From Parachlamydia sp. AcF125 (lineage in GTDB: Bacteria; Chlamydiota; Chlamydiia; Chlamydiales; Parachlamydiaceae), in contig NZ_JAEMUD010000002.1 of the NCBI RefSeq assembly GCF_018342475.1, positions 62,001 through 126,000 of the forward strand: 64,000 nt of DNA, read 5' to 3'. Shown piece by piece: positions 40,247-49,905 of this stretch; the first letter of the stretch is position 1, and each line of letters starts with the position of its first letter. The notes under the pieces are model-generated. The model was not told where the DNA came from, made no database searches, and saw only the letters and a list, made by a program, of their open reading frames with translations. The position numbers and the translations under genes were made by a program.

Positions 40247-41485
40247 ATGTTTACCCCTGCTGTTTCTGCTCCCAGATCTGCTACTACTATCAGAGAAAAA
40301 CCTTCCACCTTCCCTGTGAAATGGAATGAGCTGGATCTTCGGGCGGGCAAATTACCAACCACTATTATTAACAGTATTGTTACAAATCAATACTTGAAGG
40401 GCTCCCAACTTTCGTGCGTTACGGGCACAGAAGCCGGACAATGGAAAAACCGGAAAATTTTTATAGAAAAAGTGGCGGCGGACATTATTGCACAGTGCCC
40501 CAAAGATGAACCGCTAGTTTTTATTTCTCTAGGTGCTGATCGTCTGCTTACCGAATATATTTTAGGAAAAACGCTCATTGAAAATGGATTTGGTCAAATT
40601 TCCTTTTTGCTTGTGGATCCTGCCTATATTTTTTCGGAGAGAGAAGAGCTAAAAGTGAGGAGGCAGGTTTTAAAAGATTTTCGAGAGAAGATAGAGTCTG
40701 TTTATTTAAGGACTTATCAAGAGCATTTCGCGAAAGAACGGATACACTACCTTCCAAGAAGCCAAAATATTGCTAAGCATTTTCCTTCCTCTGCTAACGT
40801 TGTGGTGATTGAAAGCCTTCCTCCCTATGCTGAAATCATGAAAGATATACAAAAATATCACATGGAGGAGAAAGAACCAAAGGATCTTTTGGCGGGAAGT
40901 CGTATCACCCCACCCAGCCATGCAAACGCTGTCGCATTTATTCCCGCATCCTACGTAAGACAGTTAAAGCAAGTAGGAGTTACGCTAAGAGATTCTCTAC
41001 CCCTAGCAATTTTTGAATCTGTTCAATCCTATTTTTACATGGATTGGGGCTGTAAAATTCAGCCAGATGGCACTTATCGGTTAAGTTTTTCGGGAGAAAA
41101 GCATTATCTTGAAGGGATGGGGATTTCTAAAAACGACAAAATTCAGCTTGAATCAGGAGAAATCATTCAAGCTGGACAATGGGTACCTATCCTAAGAACC
41201 GCCTTAGAAAAAAAACTTTCTGAACAAATCGAAAGGATTAAAGAGGGTAACCTCCAAAAAAGATTATCGCCAGAAAATTTAACGATGCTTTTAGAAAAAG
41301 TAAAAGAAGTTGCCACATTGTACATGGCGGGAATAGGCTGTTTTTTCTTAGCAGATTATATGCTAGATCGAGAGGAGGCCATGGAATTTATTGCCTCTCA
41401 TGCGGGTCACCATTATCGTAAGGCGTTTTCTCTTTTAGCGGATGCAAACACGGGTTATAAAATTAGTGTAAATGAGATCAGTTAA
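40247..41485 (+). CDS. hypothetical protein, 412 residues
   Basis: Not recognised. Strong ribosome site AGGAGG seven bases before ATG. The N-terminal 40 residues look disordered (MFTPAVSAPRSATTIREKPS). A Rossmann-like stretch EPLVFISLGADRLLTEYILG followed by ISFLLVDPAY suggests a nucleotide- or SAM-binding fold. FIPASYVRQLKQ and a C-terminal helical part (LSPENLTMLLEKVKEVATLY) follow. No membrane segment. Single gene with its own leader; downstream lies the convergent typA. A lineage-specific effector is possible but unsupported. Confidence 0.7.
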   Translation: MFTPAVSAPRSATTIREKPSTFPVKWNELDLRAGKLPTTIINSIVTNQYLKGSQLSCVTGTEAGQWKNRKIFIEKVAADIIAQCPKDEPLVFISLGADRLLTEYILGKTLIENGFGQISFLLVDPAYIFSEREELKVRRQVLKDFREKIESVYLRTYQEHFAKERIHYLPRSQNIAKHFPSSANVVVIESLPPYAEIMKDIQKYHMEEKEPKDLLAGSRITPPSHANAVAFIPASYVRQLKQVGVTLRDSLPLAIFESVQSYFYMDWGCKIQPDGTYRLSFSGEKHYLEGMGISKNDKIQLESGEIIQAGQWVPILRTALEKKLSEQIERIKEGNLQKRLSPENLTMLLEKVKEVATLYMAGIGCFFLADYMLDREEAMEFIASHAGHHYRKAFSLLADANTGYKISVNEIS

Positions 41486-41668
41486 AGCCTTTCCGCGCAG
41501 TCGGCTTCTTTTAAAAGAGGATTGGATGCGTCTTAGGGTGTTTATTCATGGAACTTTGGGAGGCTACGCAACTTTTATCTTCAAAAAAACTTTGTTGTGG
41601 CAATAACCAGGCTTGATGACACGAAAAAGATTAGCTTATGTAAAAGACAATAAAAATGAGGAAGTTCC

Positions 41669-41704
41669 AAAAAGAAAGCTCCCAGCTTTGCTAAAGCAGG
41701 GAGC
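41669..41704 (-). terminator. typA terminator
   Basis: On the minus strand GCTCCC and GGGAGC, extended by GCTTT/AAAGC in the loop, are followed by TTTCTTTTT. Lies just after the typA stop and is a good rho-independent terminator; it may also serve the converging gene at 40247. Confidence 0.7.
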
Positions 41705-41713
41705 TTTTCAGGC

Positions 41714-43546
41714 TTATTTAGATTTTCTTTTGCGTTCGTTTTCAGTGAGTAAACGTTTGCGCATGCGGATGAAATGAGGTGTTACTTCAATCAGCTCATC
41801 ATCTTGAATATAGTCGATGGCTTGCTCAAGAGTAAAGCGGCGGGCAGGAGTTAAAATGATGTTTTCATCGCTGCCTGAAGCGCGCACGTTGGTTAGCTGC
41901 TTTCCTTTGATGACGTTAACAACAAGATCGTTTTCTCGGCTGTTCTCACCGACGATCATCCCTTCGTAAACATCATCTCCTGGGCTTGTAAATAGAACGC
42001 CCCGATCTTGCAAGTTAAAGCAGGCATAGCCGTTTGTTTTACCTGCGCAGATAGAGATTAAGACGCCACGATGTCTACTTGGAATGGCTCCTTTCCAGGG
42101 GGCAAAATCTTCAAATACCGAGGTTAGAATCCCGAGCCCACGTGTGACAGTCAAGAAATCATTGCGGTATCCCATCAACCCGCGCATGGGAATTAAAAAC
42201 TCGATGGAGGTGATTCCATGTTCATTGGTGTGTAAGTGTTGTAATTCGCCACGCCTTTTAGAAAGCTCTTCAATGACTGTGCCCGAATATTCTTCGGGGA
42301 CTTCGATATGGACCCTTTCCACAGGTTCGTGTTTTACGCCATCAATTTCTTTCACAATCACTTGAGGCTTTGATACGCTAAATTCAAAGTCTTCACGGCG
42401 CATCGCTTCGATTAAAACCGAAAGGTGGAGCTCTCCGCGCCCTGCCACCGTGATTTTATCTTGCTCGTCTTCTGATTCTGTAATACGGAGAGAAATATTC
42501 GCCTTTTTCTCTTTTTCTAGACGTTGACGGATTTTGTTCATGGTTACATGTTTTCCATCTTGTCCGACAAAAGGGCTATTATTAACAGTAAAATCTACGG
42601 ACACAGTGGGTTCATCCAATTTAATGCGTGGGAGGCGCACGATTTTTTTGGGATCACATAAGGTATCTCCAATGGTGATCTCAGGAATTCCTGAAATACA
42701 CACAATGTCGCCCACACCCGCTTCATTCATCTCCACTTTTTCAAGACCCAGATAGCCTTCAATACGGGTAACAGTGCAGCGCGATTCGGTGCCATGTTCA
42801 TTAATATGGATAATCGGATCGCCTTTGCGGATGGTACCTTCTAAAATGCGCCCACAAGCTTGTCTACCGACATAGTCGTCATAAGAAATAGTGGCAGCTT
42901 GCATTAAAAACGGGTTTTCTAAACTTCCTTGAGGAGCTGGCACAGCGGAAACAATTAATTCAAATAGGGGCTTCATGTCTTTGCTTTGCTCATTTAGATG
43001 GTGCATGGCAAAGCCTGAAAGGCCAGAGGCATAGCAATAGCGAAAATCGAGCTGGTCATCTGAAGCGCCAAGCTCGGTAAAAAGATCAAAAGTTTTGTCC
43101 AGGACGCCATCGGGGTTTGCATGGGGGCGGTCAATTTTATTCAACACCACGATTGGGCGCAGTCCCATTTTGAGAGACTTTGAAAGTACAAACCGCGTTT
43201 GAGGCATGGGGCCATCTTGGGCATCAACCAGCAAAAGCACAGAATTAACCATTCCTAAGATCCGTTCCACTTCGCCAGAAAAGTCGGCGTGGCCGGGCGT
43301 ATCGATCACGTTGATTTTGTACTCTTCCTTTGTCACATCGTCTAAAAAGTACAAAGAGGTGTGTTTGGCGAAGATTGTGATACCGCGCTCTTTTTCCTGA
43401 TCATAGCTATCCATAACCCGTTCGGGAACGTGCTGGTTTTCACGGAAAATGTTAGACTGCCGAAGCAAACTGTCTAGCAAGGTTGTTTTTCCGTGGTCGA
43501 TGTGGGCAATAATGGCGATATTTCGAATTTTTTCAGGTGAAAACAT
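41714..43546 (-). CDS. typA: GTP-binding protein TypA/BipA
   Basis: 610 residues, normal for the family. AHIDHGKTTLLDSLL is the G1 loop, DTPGHADF G3 and NKIDRPHA G4, followed by EF-G-like domains and the TypA-specific C-terminus (GRGELHLSVLIEAMRREDFE, MRGLMGYRNDFLT). A ribosome-binding translational GTPase that helps 50S assembly and stress growth. Single gene with its own terminator, transcribed away from mgtE. Confidence 0.97.
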   Translation of the reverse strand: MFSPEKIRNIAIIAHIDHGKTTLLDSLLRQSNIFRENQHVPERVMDSYDQEKERGITIFAKHTSLYFLDDVTKEEYKINVIDTPGHADFSGEVERILGMVNSVLLLVDAQDGPMPQTRFVLSKSLKMGLRPIVVLNKIDRPHANPDGVLDKTFDLFTELGASDDQLDFRYCYASGLSGFAMHHLNEQSKDMKPLFELIVSAVPAPQGSLENPFLMQAATISYDDYVGRQACGRILEGTIRKGDPIIHINEHGTESRCTVTRIEGYLGLEKVEMNEAGVGDIVCISGIPEITIGDTLCDPKKIVRLPRIKLDEPTVSVDFTVNNSPFVGQDGKHVTMNKIRQRLEKEKKANISLRITESEDEQDKITVAGRGELHLSVLIEAMRREDFEFSVSKPQVIVKEIDGVKHEPVERVHIEVPEEYSGTVIEELSKRRGELQHLHTNEHGITSIEFLIPMRGLMGYRNDFLTVTRGLGILTSVFEDFAPWKGAIPSRHRGVLISICAGKTNGYACFNLQDRGVLFTSPGDDVYEGMIVGENSRENDLVVNVIKGKQLTNVRASGSDENIILTPARRFTLEQAIDYIQDDELIEVTPHFIRMRKRLLTENERKRKSK

Positions 43547-43824
43547 GGATCTCTATGGGTTGTACGTTTTTGGATTTTCCTATTCTGCCTGGGCGTGAAT
43601 GGATTTTTTTCAAAATCTCAAATCTCCATCCAGCCGCATGAAAGGGAATTTTGAACTTAAAAATCATTTCTTTGGAGTGCTTAGAATACCTTTTTATTAC
43701 ATTTAAATCAAGAATTAACTAAATTAGTTTTTCAATAATTAATTTTCTTGAAAAAAGATAAGAAAACGGCTAAGCTCCTCTTGTTCAGAGTTTAAAAACC
43801 GAAACTTGCTTTTGAGCTTATAGA
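43547..43824. other. intergenic between divergent typA and mgtE
   Basis: AT-rich and without a gene before the micro-ORF at 43825. It should hold both promoters; TTAATT/TAATTA-rich stretches near 43710-43745 are suggestive but not conclusive. Confidence 0.35.
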
Positions 43825-43878
43825 ATGGCCCGTCGATCGAGAAAGAGTCGCTCGAGAAAGAAATGCAAGCCCAGGTGA
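43825..43878 (+). CDS. possible 17-residue protamine-like leader peptide
   Basis: An ATG frame reading MARRSRKSRSRKKCKPR, with nine Arg/Lys in the first twelve residues, ending 38 bases before the mgtE start. No strong ribosome site is seen. It could be a leader peptide controlling mgtE, a tiny nucleic-acid-binding protein, or chance. The high proportion of basic codons in a short frame is unlike the AT-rich surroundings. Confidence 0.3.
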   Translation: MARRSRKSRSRKKCKPR

Positions 43879-43916
43879 AGCCAAGTGTGAAAGTTGACTG
43901 TTTTATGGAGGTTTAG

Positions 43917-45416
43917 GTGAATAGAGACAATCAGGACCAAGAGCATAAAACAGAGGGATCTCATTATCCGCAGGGGCATCTGCTAGATTCTAAAATCAGT
44001 CACGTAGATGATGTATTAAACGAAAAGTTGGAAAGAGCCTTTCACAAAGAAACCGCTCAAGTTTTGCTGCATGACGTGGCTAAAATTGCAAGTGAACACG
44101 ACCCCATTGACTTAGCTTACGCGGTGAGTCGCCTTCCCCCACATGCAAGGGTGGTGGTTTATGAAAATTTGCCTGACCTCGCGGCAAAGATTATTTTCAT
44201 GATTAATACGGGAAGTAGCACCCGCTCAGTTATTTTTCGAGAAATTGACGACGATGAAATTTTACAGTTGATCTCGGGCATGCCCCCTGACGAAGCTGTA
44301 TGGATACTGGACGATATGTCTGATCGTCGCATTCGCAGAATTTTAGATCTTTTGGAACCGAAAAAAGCTTCCCGAATTCGAGACTTACAAAAGCACGATC
44401 GACATAGTGCTGGACGCTTGATGAGCAACGAATTTTTTGCTTTTCATATGAACACGACAATCGGAGAAGTCGCTGTTTGCATCCGCAATAATCCAGGCAT
44501 TGAATTTTCCCGTAGCATTTTTGTGTTAAATGATGCAGGAGAGCTAGCAGGCTTCGTACCAGGGAGAAATTTGATCATTAATCCTGATGAAGTGCAGCTT
44601 AGGCAGATCATGGGGCCTGTGTTGCATAAAGTGACTGTAGATACTCCTCGAGACGAAGTTGTGGATTTGGTCGAAAGATATAAAGTTCCTGCTTTACCGG
44701 TAGTGAATCAAGACAATCATTTGGTGGGGGTGATCACTTATAATAACGTGGTGGAGGCCCTGGAAGATATCGCCGATGAAACCATTGCCAGCATTGCGGG
44801 AACGGCAGAAAGTGTGAGTGAACATGAACCTGTCTTTAAACGCTTTATGTGGCGTGCTCCTTGGTTATTGGTCACCCTATGCGCAGGGCTTGTGACCTCT
44901 ACAGCCATGTCGCATTTTAACGATCGTATTTGGTTTGCATTCGTTCCTTTTTTTGTGCCCTTAATTACCGGGATGTCTGGAAATGTGGGGATTCAGTGCA
45001 GTACCATTTTAGTTAGGGGAATGTCCACGGGTGAGTTATCTCCAGGGAGCCGGGGAGAAGCGATCGGCAATGAAATGGGGATAGGCACTTTGATTGGTTC
45101 AATCTTTGGTTTAATTTGTGGCTTGGTTGTTTTTTTGCTTCATCATTTTGGGTTTCACGATTTGGGAACAGATCCTTTGATGCTTTGTATGACTGTCAGT
45201 TTTGGGGTTTTAGGAGCTTGTTTAACAGCCACGATATTGGGCACACTCTCTCCCTTTTTCTTTGTAAGACTCGGGGTGGATCCGGCGGTTGCTTCCGGTC
45301 CTATTGTGACAGCCTTTAATGACGTGCTGTCAACCCTGATGTTCTTTCTTGTCGCGAGGATTACAAATGTCTTGTATTCCCATTTTTATTATGCCACCAA
45401 TGAGCCTTTATTTTAG
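43917..45416 (+). CDS. mgtE: magnesium transporter MgtE
   Basis: 499 residues. The order is the usual one: a cytosolic helical N domain (LAYAVSRLPPHARVVVYENL, MPPDEAVWILDDM), a CBS pair at about 190-290 (GELAGFVPGRNLI, VPALPVVNQDNHLVGVITYN), then five membrane helices from about 310 with the pore signature GMSGNVGIQCSTILVRG. Imports Mg2+ and closes when cytosolic Mg2+ fills the N/CBS sites. The start is GTG at 43917, set by GGAG ten bases upstream; the nearby ATG 43905 is closed by a stop after three codons. Confidence 0.96.
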   Translation: MNRDNQDQEHKTEGSHYPQGHLLDSKISHVDDVLNEKLERAFHKETAQVLLHDVAKIASEHDPIDLAYAVSRLPPHARVVVYENLPDLAAKIIFMINTGSSTRSVIFREIDDDEILQLISGMPPDEAVWILDDMSDRRIRRILDLLEPKKASRIRDLQKHDRHSAGRLMSNEFFAFHMNTTIGEVAVCIRNNPGIEFSRSIFVLNDAGELAGFVPGRNLIINPDEVQLRQIMGPVLHKVTVDTPRDEVVDLVERYKVPALPVVNQDNHLVGVITYNNVVEALEDIADETIASIAGTAESVSEHEPVFKRFMWRAPWLLVTLCAGLVTSTAMSHFNDRIWFAFVPFFVPLITGMSGNVGIQCSTILVRGMSTGELSPGSRGEAIGNEMGIGTLIGSIFGLICGLVVFLLHHFGFHDLGTDPLMLCMTVSFGVLGACLTATILGTLSPFFFVRLGVDPAVASGPIVTAFNDVLSTLMFFLVARITNVLYSHFYYATNEPLF

Positions 45417-45434
45417 GCCTATCAAGAGGCTCAC

Positions 45435-46118
45435 ATGGATGAAGGCTCGGACACTTATTGGCAGCTTTTACAGTTGAATCTTAAAGTCAAATACCGCAAT
45501 TTTAAAGAATTTTGTACGGTTGTGAAGCGTTACTATGGTAACCGTCAATTTTTTCAATGCGATCTTCTTCTTTTATGCCAGTATCTTTGGCAAAATCCCT
45601 TTGCAATTAGCAAGAATTTTTTAATGCGCAAAGAAGAGAAAGAAATATATGCTTACGGAGAAACCCCTTTAACCAGCCTGGAAAAAATCGCGGCGGCTTG
45701 CCAGATCACTTCAAAGGATGTCGTGTATGAACTGGGGTGTGGACGAGGAAGAAGCTGCTTCTGGACGCATTGCTTTTACCAATGTTCTGTAATCGGCATT
45801 GATTTTGTTCCTGCTTTTATCCAAAAGGCAGAAAAAGTAAAAGCCAAATGTCATCTTCAAGCTATCGAATTTAGATGCGAAGATATGCTACAAACAGATT
45901 TTTCTAAGGGGACCTTATTTTATCTTTATGGGACCTGCTTAGAAGAGGACTTAATTAAAAAACTTCTCGAAAAATTCAAGTCATTACCTGCCGGAACAAA
46001 AATTGTGACAGTTAGTTATCCCTTAACTGATTATTCCCCTGATTTTGCTCTTATCAAAACTCTTTCTGTACCGTTTACGTGGGGAGAGGGGGATGTTTAT
46101 ATTCAAGTCAAATTGTAA
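45435..46118 (+). CDS. class I SAM-dependent methyltransferase-like protein
   Basis: 227 residues. Motif I is VYELGCGRGRSC near residue 95, followed by VIGIDFVPAFIQKAE (motif II acidic residue) and FRCEDMLQTDF; an extended helical N-terminal part (first 70 residues) precedes. Substrate unknown. It starts 18 bases after mgtE on the same strand, so it is probably co-transcribed. The layout recalls DOT1-like or small-molecule methyltransferases, but nothing decides. Confidence 0.75.
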   Translation: MDEGSDTYWQLLQLNLKVKYRNFKEFCTVVKRYYGNRQFFQCDLLLLCQYLWQNPFAISKNFLMRKEEKEIYAYGETPLTSLEKIAAACQITSKDVVYELGCGRGRSCFWTHCFYQCSVIGIDFVPAFIQKAEKVKAKCHLQAIEFRCEDMLQTDFSKGTLFYLYGTCLEEDLIKKLLEKFKSLPAGTKIVTVSYPLTDYSPDFALIKTLSVPFTWGEGDVYIQVKL

Positions 46119-46238
46119 TAACGGGTAGGACTTGAAGGTTTAGCATAGACTTGCTGGCTTTCGCAAAATTAAACAGAATTGGAAGACAGCTATATCATTT
46201 CAAAAAGCAAAAAAAAGGTTTTTTGCCTTCTCCTGTAA

Positions 46239-46505
46239 ATGCCATGGAAACATTTATCGCTGGATGAAGTAACTAAACCTTTTCTTATGAGGCTTGAAGT
46301 AAATTTTTATCCCCATGCGGATGGCTACGGTCGCCTTTATCAAAGAGGTGCGAATTTAAAAAGCCATCTGTTGATTGGATCAGATATTGATGAGAAGCTG
46401 ACGGTTGTAGATAAGCTAACGAGGGAAGTGCTAATCGGTCAGAAGCAAAAGCTTCTGGCCTGGAAGGATAAAGCTCTTGCTCATCTGGGTATTTTGCCCA
46501 GGTGA
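46239..46505 (+). CDS. small hypothetical protein
   Basis: 88 residues, MPWKHLSLDEVTKPFLMRLE to LAHLGILPR, not recognised. No convincing ribosome site before ATG. Composition is protein-like (balanced charges, hydrophobic periodicity), and it follows the methyltransferase on the same strand. It might be the tail of a decayed gene. Confidence 0.35.
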   Translation: MPWKHLSLDEVTKPFLMRLEVNFYPHADGYGRLYQRGANLKSHLLIGSDIDEKLTVVDKLTREVLIGQKQKLLAWKDKALAHLGILPR

Positions 46506-46760
46506 GAATTAAACGTTACTGCCCATTTCTTTTAGGTTTGCGCTTGGACTTGCTCTTATAAATTAGATCCACAAGCATAGTACCCGTTTAAAGGTCCCAT
46601 CATATGCTTGGGACCTGTCGTTTTGGTTCGGTATCCCTTTGTCATCTCTACTCGCCAAGGCCTTTAGGGCAGAGTTTTTATCAGTCTTGCAGAGTATTTC
46701 TAGCCTTAATAAAATAGCTTAAAGCGAGCCAAATGGCTTTTATATTGCTGGGAGGAAATA

Positions 46761-47849
46761 ATGGCTATCAATTTTAGAAGGGCTGGAGGATCTGCTCAAG
46801 TGCCTCAAAACCCAATGCATAGTCAATATAAAATCCAAGAATATGAGCAATCTGGTGACTATGCGTCTGCTTTAAAGATAGCGCGAAATACCTATGAGGG
46901 GTTACTAAGGCAGGGATTCTCACAAGAAGCGGCGAAGACTTCCAAAACAGTCGAACGTCTAGAAGAAAAACTTTTAACTTTAGGATCGTTAAGGCTTCTT
47001 TTTGATGAAAATTATCAACCAAGAGGCAAGCTTCGGCAACTTTTAGAACTTGTAGGGATGGAACCCTTAAGCCAAGCAGAAAGCGCAATCGTGCAAATTA
47101 ATCATTGGGCACAAAAAAATCTTCTGCGGCAAGGCGAGCGGTGGCAAGAGCAAGCAAGCAGGTTTGAAGAATTAAAAACGGCGATAAAGCCCCTGCTAAG
47201 TGAATTAGGATTTATAGAGGCTACCCTCCCACATTTTAAGAAATACGAAGGGGCTATTGTGCATGGGAGTCTCTTGCTAGAAGTACGCATTCGGCTTTAC
47301 TATCTTGTAGAACAATGGTGCCAAGGTGTTAGATTCCCTTATCTTTATTTCTTAAGCGGGGAGCGCCCTTTAGAAGGGCAACATGAAAATATCGCTACTC
47401 TTATGCAAGAAGGTAAATCGCTATTAAAAATAAGAAAAGAGGGGGGGGAGCCTTTAAGATTTCCAAAAACAGAAGGCGAAATGGTTCGTCTCATTTGGGA
47501 GCAATCGGAGATTCCAGAGGAGATGCGAAAAGAAGTAAAAGTCCATTTTATCAATGCTCCCATGAAAAAAGATCTAAAAGATGGAAAATTTCTTCGGCCT
47601 ACCACGAGTGATGCTGTAGAGGCTTGGGTAAAAGCTGTACCTCCTATTGGACGTTATTTAGCTATCACAAACGCTCCATATATTAATCGGCAGGGCCTAA
47701 TTGCGCGAACAATTGCTCCTAAAGTGTATTGTTTTGATACAATCGGCGCGGAAGCAAATGAACAAGAAGAAGTGGCTATTTTTCTCGATGAGCTTGCTAG
47801 GTTCATTTTTCAGATCAAGCAAAATTACGACAATAAATTATCTACCTAA
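46761..47849 (+). CDS. conserved-looking hypothetical protein, 362 residues
   Basis: Excellent ribosome site GGAGG. Residues 20-80 look like helical hairpins of TPR type (YEQSGDYASALKIARNTYEG). The C-terminal two thirds has alternating strands and helices: KYEGAIVHGSLLLEVRIRLY, PYLYFLSGERPLEG, TEGEMVRLIWEQS, GRYLAITNAPYINRQG, VAIFLDELARFIFQ. This arrangement (a GAIVHGS strand, a SGERP loop, a closing catalytic-like strand) reminds me of DUF218/YdcF-like proteins, but that is only an impression. No signal peptide or membrane helix. Confidence 0.7.
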   Translation: MAINFRRAGGSAQVPQNPMHSQYKIQEYEQSGDYASALKIARNTYEGLLRQGFSQEAAKTSKTVERLEEKLLTLGSLRLLFDENYQPRGKLRQLLELVGMEPLSQAESAIVQINHWAQKNLLRQGERWQEQASRFEELKTAIKPLLSELGFIEATLPHFKKYEGAIVHGSLLLEVRIRLYYLVEQWCQGVRFPYLYFLSGERPLEGQHENIATLMQEGKSLLKIRKEGGEPLRFPKTEGEMVRLIWEQSEIPEEMRKEVKVHFINAPMKKDLKDGKFLRPTTSDAVEAWVKAVPPIGRYLAITNAPYINRQGLIARTIAPKVYCFDTIGAEANEQEEVAIFLDELARFIFQIKQNYDNKLST

Positions 47850-48852
47850 CTGTGAACTTTATTATCCAAGCTAAAAATGTAATTAGTTTTCAGTATTTTA
47901 AGAATGTCCTTAAAAAGGAGAGGATTTCTTAAAGACTATCTACAAAAAGCTAGCTTAAGTTACTTAACCTCTTAGATATCTTCTACATATTCTCAACTAA
48001 ACACTCGTAAATCTGGTATCTGTAATTGACTCGTCCTCCTTGCTTAACCGTCGAGATTTTCCTAGCCACACAAAAGTTCTTTCCATAATCTATCTTTGGG
48101 GTGCTATCCCAAATTTTTTTTAATTTTCTCCAACTGTCTCCCGCTCAATTTTCTATAATCAAAGTTTATTTCTGCTCTCATTCCCACTATCCAGAGGCTC
48201 TAATCTATCACGCTCCGTACAGCTTGTCGCATTAACTTTGTCACTGATCCTCAGGCTAAGGGGGCCACCTATTTTTAACTGCTTTTTTACGCTTTGGAAA
48301 TCAACTATTTCAACTGAAGTGTTGCCGTTTCTGCCTAATGCCTCGGGCGAAATGTACTTTCCAAGGATCGCGGATGGTTACAGATAGAGCGCCTTTTTCT
48401 TCAAAGGCATGAAGGGGATGTTCACAGCTCTTCATGGAGGAGAATCGGGGATATGTCTCTTCCTTGGCATCGCGTGGGTAAAATATAAACAAGGTATTCA
48501 ACCTTTCTCGCCTGCAAAATTGAGCTTGGTTCTGGGATCCGCCATGGATCTCTCATTTGAACAAATGTGCTATCCTATTCCCTTCATCTTCAGATAAATC
48601 GCTCGGATAGCCAGGCCTTTCCTCATATTTTATAGTATTTTTTGCTGAGAAAACTGTTAATAAAGTTTAATTAAAATTTTACTGTATATTTTATTAAGGC
48701 TTTGACCTTTAAAAATAAGGATAGCTAAAAGCCTGCTTTTTTACTTATGAGGTTTTTAATTTATATTTTTTAAAAAATAATTATATTGTTATTATTTAAA
48801 TATGCCCCTTTTATTGTATTAATATTAACTCATATAAAAAATGAGGTGATCT
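47850..48852. other. 1-kb gene-poor region with a possible coding relic
   Basis: No complete gene. On the minus strand 47983-48144 is open for 53 codons without a start (SWRKLKKIWDSTPKIDYGKN to YQIYECLVENM), which looks like the tail of a lost protein. A 62-codon plus frame at 48409 has no support. The last 200 bases are very AT-rich and should carry the promoter of the next gene. Confidence 0.4.
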
Positions 48853-49905
48853 ATGGAACCTCTTGGTCACGCCCATATACAGCCTAATAGCGCCGAACCT
48901 GAAAAATTAAGAAGTTTAGCGCCTAAGGGCAGCAAGAGTGAACAACGTGTTCAACAGTACATTCAAAAAACCTTAGAAGCTACAAGCCACCAAAAAGAAG
49001 TTGAAGTTGGAAAAGTAAAAAGTGCTTTCGCTGAAGAAGCAAAGCTGAGCAAATACCGGGAGGAGTCGGTAAAAAAATTTCAAAAAGTTGGTGAGCATTA
49101 TGGCGGAACTAAACTTCTTAACCTTAAAGGAATGACTTTTGTAGTTCCACTAGATGCAGAAAAAGTGGAACAGGGGTATCAGGAAAAAAAACAGGAAATT
49201 GCTTCACGCATTTCAATTATCGAAGATAGGGAGCATATCCAACAGGCTAGAAGCTGGCAAAATTCAAGCACCACAGTCGCAGATCTGCTTAAAGATGCCG
49301 AGTCTTTAAAGGGAACATATGCCGGGTTTTTAAGAGAAATTGCCTTCCAAAATAATGGTGAGGCGCATTTTGGCCCTGATGATATGTTCATTACCAAAAG
49401 CGAAAGCAGTTTGAGACGCAAAGTGAATGACGATATGAAAATATTGGGTAAAACAGAAGAACAATGTACCCAACAAGCGGGAGATTCCTTGCGGGGAACG
49501 GTTGTATTGGAAAAGCCTGAGAATATTACAGGTTTCGTAAGAGCATTCCAAGAAAAATGCCAAGAAAAAGGCTATGATGTCACATTTAAAAATGTCTGGA
49601 AAGAGGACAGATCTACTGGATATGTGGGTGTGCATGCTAAAGTAAAAATGGTGACGGACCAAGGAAAGACGGTGCTTGCCGAATTACAGCTTCACCTGCC
49701 GCAGATCTATGACGGGACCATTGCTTGCGTCAAAGAACAAAGCCACCATATCTATGAATATGCTAGAGAGGCCTACGGTCCAGGAAGCGAGGAAACAAGA
49801 AAGCCGCAGCCTCCTTCTTTCGCCAATGGAATAAGCAAGCTACAGTTTCTTAGTCACATGCTGGATATACAAAGAAAACCCTCACAAATAGGAAAAGTCT
49901 TATGA
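48853..49905 (+). CDS. RelA/SpoT-like nucleotidyltransferase-domain protein (candidate toxin)
   Basis: 350 residues. The first 170 are helical and charged. The second half carries the pattern of the RelA/SpoT synthetase fold: TKSESSLRRK at 181-190, DSLRGTVVLE at 211-220, GYVGVHAKVKM at 256-266 and AELQLHLPQIYDG at 276-288, corresponding to the basic ATP-binding loop, the first acidic strand, the G-Y-x-x-x-H strand and the E-x-Q strand. No HD hydrolase, TGS or ACT domain, so not a housekeeping Rel. Related small proteins make (p)ppGpp or (p)ppApp, or pyrophosphorylate tRNA, and act as toxins. Ribosome site AGGTGAT. Its stop overlaps the next start (ATGA), as in toxin-antidote pairs. Confidence 0.65.
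   Translation: MEPLGHAHIQPNSAEPEKLRSLAPKGSKSEQRVQQYIQKTLEATSHQKEVEVGKVKSAFAEEAKLSKYREESVKKFQKVGEHYGGTKLLNLKGMTFVVPLDAEKVEQGYQEKKQEIASRISIIEDREHIQQARSWQNSSTTVADLLKDAESLKGTYAGFLREIAFQNNGEAHFGPDDMFITKSESSLRRKVNDDMKILGKTEEQCTQQAGDSLRGTVVLEKPENITGFVRAFQEKCQEKGYDVTFKNVWKEDRSTGYVGVHAKVKMVTDQGKTVLAELQLHLPQIYDGTIACVKEQSHHIYEYAREAYGPGSEETRKPQPPSFANGISKLQFLSHMLDIQRKPSQIGKVL

Noticed and set aside
48310-48597. Overlapping short frames on both strands (63 and 62 codons)
   Set aside because: No ribosome site and no family resemblance; likely chance in the gene-poor region.
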